Assembly (NCBI RefSeq): GCF_900187295.1
Contig: NZ_LT906473.1
Coordinates: forward strand, 1,860,001 to 1,924,000
From: Corynebacterium cystitidis
GTDB taxonomy: Bacteria; Actinomycetota; Actinomycetes; Mycobacteriales; Mycobacteriaceae
Length of the DNA: 64,000 bases
Reading direction: 5' to 3'
Positions 27,626 through 36,352 of this stretch are shown here, piece after piece; positions within the stretch are counted from its first letter, which is position 1; each line of letters opens with the position of its first letter. The notes beneath the pieces were generated by a model. The model was not told the DNA's origin, did no database searches, and saw only the letters and a program-made list of their open reading frames with translations. The translations under genes were made by a program, and so were the position numbers.

Positions 27626-29050
27626 ATGTCCATGAAGTCTGAACAACTTAGCGATTCCCCGCCTCCGGCACCACGCGTCACCGAACCGACAGATTGGTGG
27701 TCGAAAAGGTTCGGATTAGTAGCACAGATATTAACATGGATTGCACTGTCACTGGCAGCATCTTTTCTCAGTGGATTCCCAATGGTGGATTTCTTCAGGC
27801 TCGAAATCCTCGAGGAACCTCTACAACCTATCTCCCATCAGTGGTGGAAGTTTGTTGCCTTCGTGGCCACTTTCATGATTGCTGGTTTACTCGCGCACAC
27901 CTGCGTTCCAGGTCAGCATCGCCCAACCGTAGGAAAAACCGTCGGCTTCTTTGGGATAATCACGCTCATACTAATAACGAGAAACGCTCTCCGCCTTAGT
28001 CAAACCCAAAATCCCTCAGTCTTCTGGGGCTTTTCCGATCTTGCCTTTTGGTTCAGTAGCGTCATGTTAATATTCATTTGGATATTGGCGTTCACTCCAA
28101 AGCAGGCCAAGGGTTCTACCCTTGAACACGTGCTTTGGCATAACGCCCGCGTTAAGAACAGCACACGCGGCATCCCGTCAAAAACACGTTGGTTCCCTTA
28201 TGTATCGGCGGTCCTTCTTTCTTTTATCTTGGCATATGGCCCCATTTTCGAGATAGGCCTCGAGTCCAGCGTTGAACCAAAACCTTTGTTTTGGTGGAAC
28301 GTCAGCGTTGTCGTATTCCTAGCGCTTGCCGCAGCCACGTGGGGCTTCATCATACAAAGGAACCGAACACGAAAACGCGTGATTGCTGGTTCCGATAAAG
28401 AACTAAAATTGACCATTAAGTTATTCTTCCTGTCAAGTTTACTTACCTCAGTAGGATGGCTGCTTCCGGAGAAAACTTCGCTAGTACATTTGTCCTTATC
28501 ACTCGTGTGGTTTCTGGTTACTACAGGAACTATCGCGACCGTGCCGCTGGCGATCGACCGCCAGTATCAAATCTTAGCCCGCTACAAACCTCAAAAAGAT
28601 GGAAAAATCTACTACTCAATCGACGGCGAGCCGTTCTTGATACTTACACCTCTTCGGGGAACCCTAGAGACAATCCCCTGCCAGACTAAGCATCGGATCA
28701 AGGAAAGAATTTATCTCAAGATCCTCGACCACGAGCTAACTAACTCCCATATATCCTTCCTCCTTGAAACGAATTCTTCCGGCCTCATTCACATTAAATG
28801 GATTGTGCTGTCCACGAATCAGCACCGCTATTTAGTCTATGGCCCTACCGAGACACGGCATTTATTGCGTTTCAAGATTGCTTACCTTTTTTCGTATTTC
28901 GTGTGGCTCAAACCGTCTACAGAAGCACCAATCTGCGTGAAATCGGCACCGGTTGGTCCCGGCGCGCAGCCAATCATTATTACGCCGCACGATGTCAAAG
29001 TTGATCCTCCTGGCCTCGATGCTTCAACGCAGTCCGATCCCCAGGTGTGA
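27626..29050 (+). CDS. Membrane protein, unknown
   Basis: 474 aa. A polar N-terminus of about 30 residues with an SPPPAP stretch is followed by about eight hydrophobic segments (for example ILTWIALSLAASFLSGF, FVAFVATFMIAGLLAH, VSVVVFLALAAATWGFI). After residue 310 a cytoplasmic or extracellular soluble part begins (YQILARYKPQKDGKIYYSIDG), then a tail rich in Pro. Several Arg/Lys loops are consistent with inside-positive topology. I recognise no family. It has few rare-codon anomalies and no neighbour in operon. Confidence 0.7.
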   Translation: MSMKSEQLSDSPPPAPRVTEPTDWWSKRFGLVAQILTWIALSLAASFLSGFPMVDFFRLEILEEPLQPISHQWWKFVAFVATFMIAGLLAHTCVPGQHRPTVGKTVGFFGIITLILITRNALRLSQTQNPSVFWGFSDLAFWFSSVMLIFIWILAFTPKQAKGSTLEHVLWHNARVKNSTRGIPSKTRWFPYVSAVLLSFILAYGPIFEIGLESSVEPKPLFWWNVSVVVFLALAAATWGFIIQRNRTRKRVIAGSDKELKLTIKLFFLSSLLTSVGWLLPEKTSLVHLSLSLVWFLVTTGTIATVPLAIDRQYQILARYKPQKDGKIYYSIDGEPFLILTPLRGTLETIPCQTKHRIKERIYLKILDHELTNSHISFLLETNSSGLIHIKWIVLSTNQHRYLVYGPTETRHLLRFKIAYLFSYFVWLKPSTEAPICVKSAPVGPGAQPIIITPHDVKVDPPGLDASTQSDPQV

Positions 29051-29113
29051 CTAACCCTCTGTTCACTTGGCACTTCGGTTGACTTTCGAGCCCTCACGCT
29101 ATGGCAGCAGCGT

Positions 29114-29353
29114 CTAAAACTGAGGAGACAACTGCACCAGTCCGTTTTGCACTGCGAAAACTCCACCACCCATTACGGCAGCGATGAGGACCAACGGTAC
29201 CGCAATTGCACTTCCTACCGACAATCCGTCCTTAACGCTCTCAGGCCTAGTCTCACCAAAACCTTCATTTCCCGACAGCTCGCGAGGTTTATCACCGTCA
29301 CCAGAATCATCTCCTTCCGACGCACCAAGCGAGAACTCACCCAACAACTCCAC
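29114..29353 (-). pseudogene. C-terminal tail of a corynebacterial surface protein
   Basis: Only the last 75 residues remain: an acidic linker (SEGDDSGDGDKPRELSG), one membrane helix (VGSAIAVPLVLIAAVMGGG) and the end VFAVQNGLVQLSPQF. A TAG is found four codons upstream of the GTG. An almost identical tail pattern (MGGGIFAVQ, GLVQV) is seen at 44.66-44.78 kb, so this is a truncated member of a surface-protein family present more than once. Confidence 0.65.
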
Positions 29354-29787
29354 AGTTAGTTCCTACGCGCTCCATCCAAGATCCAGGAACTAACTACACC
29401 GGTCTCCGAATCAAATCCGGCGAATACGGAGTCCTAGGTGGGGCGAGGCCCCATTACCCTCCGATTCCCGAACCGGCAGTCAACTTGCTCCGCTACTCGA
29501 AGATGTTCTACTCTCCACCTACCGCGCTGAACCCTCACACAAAGATTTCATACTTGCTGCCGTCCCATCGGATCTACAACGACGGACGTTGCCTGCGGAT
29601 TCCCCTTCGGGATAAGGCGCGGCCGGGGTGTAGAATTTATCGAGTACAAGGACCCAGGGTTCTAAACAGTAAATACACTTGGATATATATTCTCATTGAG
29701 AAATTTTCCAGGATTTTTTGGAAGTGTAACCTCTAGCAATATTGCTATCCGGAATTCTCACTGCCTGCGTCGAGGTACAAAAATAGA
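29354..29787. other. Region without recognisable gene
   Basis: About 430 bases. A plus-strand open frame (29485-29736) has no start signal or recognised motif and is not called. Confidence 0.5.
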
Positions 29788-29833
29788 CAAACCGCCGACC
29801 CTGTTGCGCGATAAACGAAGGGTCGGTGGCTTA
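29788..29833 (-). terminator. Rho-independent terminator of the PTS operon
   Basis: On the minus strand ACCGACCCT pairs with AGGGTCGGC-GGT around a 15-base loop, followed by TTTGTCTATTTTTG. It is 15 bp after the stop of the IIC gene. Confidence 0.75.
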
Positions 29834-29847
29834 TCTACGGTCTTTTC

Positions 29848-31422
29848 TTAAAATTCAGGCTTCGCCGGCGGAAGCGGTGCACCAACTGGTGGTTCAACCT
29901 TCGGGTACGCCTTTACCAGGCCCTTACCCACTGTAGGCTTATCAGGGTTAGAAATTCCCGAAGCAACAGTCCCCTTCGGATTCTGGCGATACGGGGTTGG
30001 ATCCCATGGCTGGTCAACCAGCTTCTTCTGGCACCACCATGCGAGGGCCAGTACAGCCAGGCCGACGAAGGCAATCAAGACAATACCGATCACACCTTGG
30101 GCACGGCTGGCGTATCCGATGAGGATTCCGTACCAGCCAAAGTCCGCGTCGCCGAACGTAGTATTCGCAGAACCGAAGGTGCCGAGCACCTCCATGAACA
30201 ACGCCGACAAGAAGGTAATGATTAAACCGTTGGCGAATGCGCCAAGAACGGCACCGCGGCGTCCACCTGTTGCATTACCATAAACACCTGCTGCACCACC
30301 GGTGAAGAAGTGCGGTACCAGACCCGGTAGGATCAACACCAACCCAAAAGCGGGGTTGAGCCACATAGACAGAACTGCCAACCCCACAAGGCCACCAACG
30401 AAGGACGAGATGAAGCCGATAAGCACAGCGTTCTGCGCGTAAGGGAACACAATTGGGGCGTCCAGTGCGGGGATGGCACCTGGAACGACCTTGGCAGCGA
30501 TACCCTGGAAAGCCGGCACTAGCTCACCCAGGATGGTGCGCACACCAAAAAGAATGATCGCGACGGCAACACCGAACTGCAGCCCCTGGGTAAATGCCTG
30601 CATCAGGAAGTCCCCCATGTTGACAGCGCCGCCTTCAAAGGAGGTGAAGGCCTCTTCGGTTCCAGCACGCGCGACGTAAAGCAGTGCAATAATAATATAC
30701 ATCAGCGCCATGGACAGCGCGGTCGACACCATAGAGTCGCGTAGGAAGCGCAGCCCTTCGGGAAGATTAAGCTCCTCAGTAGACTTGCTCATCTTTTCAC
30801 CCTTACCACCGACCAACTTGCCGACAGCACCCGCCGCCACGTAACCAGCGGTACCGAAGTGGCCGATAGCGATCGAGTCATCACCGGTGATTCTTCGAGT
30901 CCACGGGTGAGCAATCGCAGGCAGTGAGACCATCAAGATCCCCAGTAGGGCCGAACCCAGGCCGACAACGATCCACGCGTTGTAGTTTGCAGTAGCCAAA
31001 ACGATCACGAGCATTGTCGCCATGAACATGACGTGGTGTCCAGTGAGGAAGACGTAACTGAGCGGAGTAAATCGTGCGAGCAAAAGCGAAACGGCGAAGC
31101 CTAGAATCATGACCCAGGCGACTTGTCCACCGAATTGATCTTGTGCGATGCCAGCGATTGCTTCGTTGGTTGGAACCACGCCTTGTGCACCAGTAGCGCC
31201 AGCAATCATGTTGCCAAGCGGTTCCAGAGAGGTGGTGACGAGGCCTGCACCTGCGGTGATGAGCAGGAAACCCAAGACAGTCTTAATGGCACCGCCGATA
31301 ACTTGACCAATGCCTTTTCCAAGGGCGATAAGACCGACAGCTGTGATGAGACCCACCAGAAACGCCGGTACGGAGAGAATTTCATTAACGAGGAAGTCGA
31401 TGATGGCTCTGAAGATATCCAT
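29848..31422 (-). CDS. ulaA: PTS ascorbate-type transporter subunit IIC (UlaA-like)
   Basis: Membrane subunit of a phosphotransferase system of the ascorbate/Gat superfamily; it carries substrate in while IIB phosphorylates it. ATG 31422 has AGAAGGG upstream. At 524 aa it has the family length with about 11 membrane spans. Typical sequences are TGHHVMFMATML, FLTGGA-like GLVPHFFTGGAAGVYGNATGG and GRRGAVLGAFANGL. It is directly downstream of the IIA-IIB gene (15 bp), in the same operon. The substrate is not certain: L-ascorbate is the name of the family. Confidence 0.9.
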   Translation of the reverse strand: MDIFRAIIDFLVNEILSVPAFLVGLITAVGLIALGKGIGQVIGGAIKTVLGFLLITAGAGLVTTSLEPLGNMIAGATGAQGVVPTNEAIAGIAQDQFGGQVAWVMILGFAVSLLLARFTPLSYVFLTGHHVMFMATMLVIVLATANYNAWIVVGLGSALLGILMVSLPAIAHPWTRRITGDDSIAIGHFGTAGYVAAGAVGKLVGGKGEKMSKSTEELNLPEGLRFLRDSMVSTALSMALMYIIIALLYVARAGTEEAFTSFEGGAVNMGDFLMQAFTQGLQFGVAVAIILFGVRTILGELVPAFQGIAAKVVPGAIPALDAPIVFPYAQNAVLIGFISSFVGGLVGLAVLSMWLNPAFGLVLILPGLVPHFFTGGAAGVYGNATGGRRGAVLGAFANGLIITFLSALFMEVLGTFGSANTTFGDADFGWYGILIGYASRAQGVIGIVLIAFVGLAVLALAWWCQKKLVDQPWDPTPYRQNPKGTVASGISNPDKPTVGKGLVKAYPKVEPPVGAPLPPAKPEF

Positions 31423-31436
31423 GTAGTGCAACCCTT

Positions 31437-32270
31437 CTAAATTGCGTAGAGCTCGCGAAGCGCGTCGTCAATTTCTGATAGATCAGTGAAGTCTTCAATA
31501 ACGTAAACGGGCACTCCTACATCACCAAGGGTGGCTGCAATCTCGCCGGAAGTCAGGAGGAAATCTGCCTCCTTGGCCCGTCCCTTTGCGGAAATGGTGT
31601 CGGTCGCCTCGACATCTAAGTATTGATCCCAGCCCCAGGTGACCAGAACCTTATCGAGTGAGTTCTTCAGGAACAACGATGTTCCCAACCCATTGCCACA
31701 CACTGTCAGAATCTTGTTCTTGCTGGGCACGGCATTCTCATCGGTGGACCGTGCCTGCTCGGAAGCGGAAGCGGCAGCGGTGTGTGTGCCTACCGCAGAG
31801 GATCCCGCACCACGGGTAGACAGCTCCTCGGTCAGGGCCTCACGCAGTTCTTCCTCAGTATCGGCTGATTCAACACGAACTCGTCGTTCGGAGTCAGCCA
31901 ACAGCGTTGCCAGTTCCTTCATTGCCGAGGTATGGGAGGAGCTATCAACTGCTGCCAACGCAACGACCAAGTTAACTGGGTCATTCTTTTTATGGCCAAA
32001 CTCGACTGGTTCGTCAAGGTAAACCCAGGAGATTGCGGTCTTTTTCACGGCCTCTGATGGGCGCGCGTGAGCAAACGCGAAACCCGGTGCCACCACGATG
32101 TATGGACCGGTAGTTTCAACGCTCTCGATCATTGCTTCGGTGTACTCGCTGGTGATGGCTCCGCCATTTTCTAGCAATGTACCGGCTATAGTGATGGCCT
32201 CGCGCCAATCAGTCGCCGGTGCGTGAAGGTTTACTGCGCCGGGAAGCAGTAATTCATTAAGAGTGGACAT
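31437..32270 (-). CDS. PTS ascorbate-type IIA-IIB fusion
   Basis: 277 aa from ATG 32270 with GGAGGAGCG as ribosome site. Residues 1-150 form a PTS EIIA type 2 domain with the phosphorylated His in FAFAHARPSEAV, followed by a Ser/Thr/Ala-rich linker (about 155-180) and a IIB domain with the phosphocysteine in ILTVCGNGLGTSLF. The frame upstream stays open into the regulator's C-terminal IIA-like part, so a long form of 433 aa (GTG 32738) is possible. The strong ribosome site supports the short one. It passes phosphate from HPr to the sugar taken up by the adjacent IIC. Confidence 0.9.
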   Translation of the reverse strand: MSTLNELLLPGAVNLHAPATDWREAITIAGTLLENGGAITSEYTEAMIESVETTGPYIVVAPGFAFAHARPSEAVKKTAISWVYLDEPVEFGHKKNDPVNLVVALAAVDSSSHTSAMKELATLLADSERRVRVESADTEEELREALTEELSTRGAGSSAVGTHTAAASASEQARSTDENAVPSKNKILTVCGNGLGTSLFLKNSLDKVLVTWGWDQYLDVEATDTISAKGRAKEADFLLTSGEIAATLGDVGVPVYVIEDFTDLSEIDDALRELYAI

Positions 32271-34187
32271 CGCTCCTCCATTGTTTGAGGGATTAGTCAG
32301 GTATGTGGTCAGTTGCGCAGTTTTCTTGGTTAACAGCTCGAATAGCGTATCGGGTGGGTCCGTACGTAAGCTGGCGAGCACTTCCTCTTGGGCACACAGG
32401 TGCACAAGGTTTGTGATTAGTAAGCGCTGGTCTGCTGGGGCGTACTTGCCCACAAAGAGACAAACCCACGCCCGATAGCCCCCTTCATCTGGCGCACGAG
32501 CCAGAACGGCGTAAACAGAGTCCCACTCCGGGATCACGACGTGTGGTAGCCAAATGCCTGGTTCTATTTCGGCGCTTCCGAGAAAGTCACGCTCATCCAT
32601 GAGTTGGGAAACACGCTGCGGCGTGGCTGCAGTTGGGTGCGCAAACAGAAACTCATTAACCACCCGTGCACGGAGATCTGGCTCATCTGATTCGATGAGG
32701 GTTGCCCAGTTAGAAGCGTCGTAAAGCGTTACGGACACTGTCCTGGCTCCTTTCTGTCAACATGGCATCGACAACCACCACAGGTACAGAGTGCAGCTCC
32801 AAACCTCGGATCGTGCTGATAACCAACTCGATGTGATTGTCACGGATATAGCCCTCGGTGACGGTGTGCATAGATTCCAACCCGACGATGCGTACTTCAG
32901 GGAAGAACTTTTCAATCTTCACCCGTAACAGCTCAGAGGTGCCGATATCTGTAGAACAACCCACCAAGACTCGCACCGGACGAGATAGGCTCTCGACTTC
33001 CCGAGCAAAGTAAAGCGCGAGAAAGCCGATCTCATCCTCGGAAAGCTCAGTGCGGAAACACCCTGCACACAGTGCTCCAACGCTTCGAAAATATCCAGAT
33101 ACTCCGCCCGTGCCTGGGCAACTACCGGGTTCGAGATGGCGATGCCGTATCGCAAACGGTTGAGCAGAGGCCGCACGTGGCGGGCCAAGTCGTTGCGTAG
33201 CAGTAGCGGTGAGAAATCGATGCCAGTCGTGTGAGTCATTGAATCGGCAAGCGTGTTTGCCGCCACCACTGCACTGTCGTCTGCCGTGACCACTTCCGTA
33301 GCTGCATGCTCCTTACGCGAGGAGACTAGGTGGGCGTAAATGTATGGAATCTCTTCAGCAAGCGCACCGACGCCCAAGTATCGCTGCGCGTTCTCGACGA
33401 TATACAGCGCTACCTGCCAAGCCTTCTCGTCACGGGAGTTTTCTGCGAGATTGATCGAAGGTGTCACGGCGTTTTCGTGTCGACGAGACCTCGTGACCCT
33501 GACATAAATGTGCGAAGCTAAATTAATGTCGTAAGGGTTCAGTAGCGTGGTACCCAACCGCTGCTCAACCACTTCCACCTGCTGGCGCGCGAAGGCTAAG
33601 TCGGATTCTTCAAACCTGTTCTCCACGAAGCCCGGATCTACGTACATCGTTTCCACCGCGGTGGAATCAACTAATGAGCTCAATGCCTGGCGGATATTGA
33701 CCTCAGTTCCTTCTACCCAGATCTTCCAATGCTCGCGTCGAAGCGAAAGTCCGAAGTCCATAATCTTCTTGCCTGTGGACCTCAGATCCGCCCGAAGTAA
33801 GGACTCAGAGATGAAAAAGCGAGTACTGAGCAATTCAAAATCCAGCCGATCTGGTGCTGCCCGGAGGAGGACAGCAAGAATTTCTCTCCTCCTGGCGACC
33901 GGAGTCAGTACCGCGGGTTCCCGCACGCTTGAGAAGACATCCGCGGCCTCAACTCGGTATCCGACGCCCCGGCGAGACGAAACCACTTCCCCCACCGATG
34001 AGGTTTCATTGATCTCGCGGACGGTGCGGTAAATAGTCTTCGGTGAGGCGCCGAGCAATTCGGAAAGCTCCTTCGCGGAAACGTAAGTTCCAGCTTTGGT
34101 GAGCTCACTAAGCAAGCGATGCGCGAAGTCGCTGAGCCATTCCACGGGATCCACCTCCCTCACACTCTCACACATATCCACTGACAT
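32271..34187 (-). pseudogene. BglG/MtlR-type PRD regulator with PTS domains, broken by frameshifts
   Basis: Transcription regulator that senses PTS activity. ATG 34187. The HTH (ELSELLGASPKTIYRTVREI) and two PRD domains run to about 33065, where one base is lost or gained; the next frame reads ELSEDEIGFLALYFAREVES and then the IIB-like RVLVGCSTDIGTSELL to NALRRF and a stop at 32710. The IIA-like end (GIWLPHVVIPEW) is in a third frame from about 32738, and that frame continues without stop into the IIA-IIB gene. Either the regulator is decayed or the last domain is a separate long N-terminus of the transporter. Alone, the first frame gives an HTH-PRD protein. Confidence 0.75.
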
Positions 34188-34428
34188 TTACATTAGCTGC
34201 ATGACCTAGGGAAACGGAAGGTAAATTTGTGTCCATCGCAATGGCCACGGTCGAACCGCTACGTAGTTAGCAAGAAAATCTCTCACCAGTCCGCCATGAA
34301 CCCGCGAGTGTTGCAACTGAAGAAGACTTGAGTACACTTTCCATCAACCTCTTTCAGAGACCACTTGCTTGGTAACGTCAACCCAAAGTTGTAATTTTGG
34401 GTCCGCCCAGCGTGTGCGAAGCCAGCGT

Positions 34429-36258
34429 TTACTCGATGCGAGCAGTCGCTTCATGTAATGCCTCGCGGAGGTCTTCGTCAACAGCGTAAATATACAAACC
34501 ATTGACCCCGCGGGTGAGAAGGACATTAAGCTGATTGCTGAGGAATTCACCTGCAAATGACTTTTTGGAGCCATCTGACAAGGTGCGTTGCCGGGTGGCT
34601 TTTGTATACGACGACTTCGACGGGTCAATAGTTACTCGTCCGTCGCGGTAAACCACGGATGGCCCCAGGATCACGCCGGCGTAGTTCAGGTCAAAGCCTT
34701 GAATCGTATACGTTGAGCCTACTTCGTTAATCGTCTGTTCTTGCTCCGGCCAGGATTTTCCTTGGTTCCGCCGCATTAGCGCGCGGTCTTGTTTGATCTC
34801 ACGATTCCAGGGCATCACAAACCTGCCCTCTGGATGAGCGATGTCGACTTTCCATAGTCCATCGGCACTCTCGTCGTTCACCCGATTCCCCCGATAATCC
34901 CAATCGTAGGTTGCGATTAATCGCGAGAGCGACGTCTCCTCCTGATCGGCTTTCTTCTTAATCGCGTCGTGCAATGCGTGTGGGCTATCGAAGATTCGAA
35001 CGGCATATCCACTGGAATCCTCAGAGAATGGAAGGATGATACTTTCGTCGATAATCGTTCGAATCCAATTAACGGTGCTGGTATCCGCCTTAATCCTCAT
35101 CTGATTGGTCAACGTGATCGGTTCGAGCTTGATGTACTCAGCAAGTTCTTCCTCAATCGGTTTCTCCCAATACTGGGTAGTTTCCAAGATCTGGTGTTGA
35201 TCAAAAACAGCAATGACGACCTTTGCCCGCTTGATAATGTCCTTCAACTGGTTCGTTCCTCCCGAATAGCCCTGATTTGATTGAGTGAGCAAAAGGTGCG
35301 CTTCATCAATAAGTACGACTTCAGCTGCGGCTCGAGACTTAAATTGGTTAATGAACGTCGTAGGCTTCAAAACGCGAGGAGGTTCGCCATCGTAAATTCC
35401 GGACTTTTTGGCGATGTCCTCATAAACAATGCGCTGTTCATCGTGTGCCGACACTAGGTAACCGTCGACAGCGGGGGTGGACTCGTCCAACTCACTATTG
35501 AGTTCACGGAACCGCTCGTTTTCCTCATTCGCACCTAGCAACAATTCCGTGAAGATACTGCTGATCAGAACCGTTTTACCCGACCCCGCCGCACCGTGGA
35601 CGAGAATCAGCTGATGCCCGTGCTCGTCCGTTTTCAAAGCAGTGTTAACAGACTCGAGGATGCGATCTTTCGCCTGAAGCTGCTCGTCGGTTAGCTTGTG
35701 AAAAGGAGACGCCTTATAAACCGCGGAAGCTTTGATCTCCTCCGGTGATTCAAACAAGTTAGGTTCACGGAAGTGCAATTCGTTCCATATATCGGTGAAT
35801 ATTTCGTCGAGCGATTCAGAGGTAAAGTACTGATTCTGTTCATTAGTACGCCTGTTGTTTAGGCGCTTAACGGAACTACAAGCTTGGAGGAAGAGCATGA
35901 AGCGATTCTCGATGTCTAGAGTCAACGACTTATTGAAATACTCGTGGCCAATCACATACAGTTCGGTTCCGGGGGTCTCTAGAAAGGCTTTCCAATCCTC
36001 GCGCTTTTCTGGGTCTTGTTTGATGTGCTGCCACGTGCGCTTCAAAATGTTCGTGGTCTCACCGACGTAGACAAGATGGCCGTCATTCTTTCCGGTGCCC
36101 GACTTGCTCGTGACGACGTACACCGTCGGATAATCCAACAGATGTGTAATCGAGGCGACCTTAATATCGTCATCAAGCGCATCCAAATATGCTTTTAGCT
36201 CGGCCTCGAAAGCCTCACCGTAGTTGACTTTGGTCATGAAAAAAGAGCCGACTCCCAT
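34429..36258 (-). CDS. GIY-YIG nuclease-DUF2075 helicase fusion
   Basis: 609 aa. ATG 36258 has GAGG four bases upstream. Residues 40-130 form a GIY-YIG nuclease (TVYVVTS, LVYVGETTNILKRTWQH, a Glu in DIENRF). From residue 200 a DUF2075 P-loop ATPase follows: Walker A GAAGSGKT at 222-229, DEAH at 318-321, a QMRIKAD segment and the C-terminal QGFDLNYAGVILGPSVV and LLTRGVNGLYIYAVDE. The C-terminal half is similar to the neighbouring gene at 36353-38230, so the two are paralogues with exchanged nucleases. Context suggests a DNA defence or DNA repair function; the substrate is unknown. Gap to the upstream gene is 94 bp. Confidence 0.85.
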   Translation of the reverse strand: MGVGSFFMTKVNYGEAFEAELKAYLDALDDDIKVASITHLLDYPTVYVVTSKSGTGKNDGHLVYVGETTNILKRTWQHIKQDPEKREDWKAFLETPGTELYVIGHEYFNKSLTLDIENRFMLFLQACSSVKRLNNRRTNEQNQYFTSESLDEIFTDIWNELHFREPNLFESPEEIKASAVYKASPFHKLTDEQLQAKDRILESVNTALKTDEHGHQLILVHGAAGSGKTVLISSIFTELLLGANEENERFRELNSELDESTPAVDGYLVSAHDEQRIVYEDIAKKSGIYDGEPPRVLKPTTFINQFKSRAAAEVVLIDEAHLLLTQSNQGYSGGTNQLKDIIKRAKVVIAVFDQHQILETTQYWEKPIEEELAEYIKLEPITLTNQMRIKADTSTVNWIRTIIDESIILPFSEDSSGYAVRIFDSPHALHDAIKKKADQEETSLSRLIATYDWDYRGNRVNDESADGLWKVDIAHPEGRFVMPWNREIKQDRALMRRNQGKSWPEQEQTINEVGSTYTIQGFDLNYAGVILGPSVVYRDGRVTIDPSKSSYTKATRQRTLSDGSKKSFAGEFLSNQLNVLLTRGVNGLYIYAVDEDLREALHEATARIE

Positions 36259-36352
36259 GGTTCCTCACAATCTTTAAACGGGGTGAGGACGTGTCCTTGA
36301 TTTTTGGGGGAAGTCCGACGGGCCCGAAGCTATGAAATTTGTTGTTGGCGGT

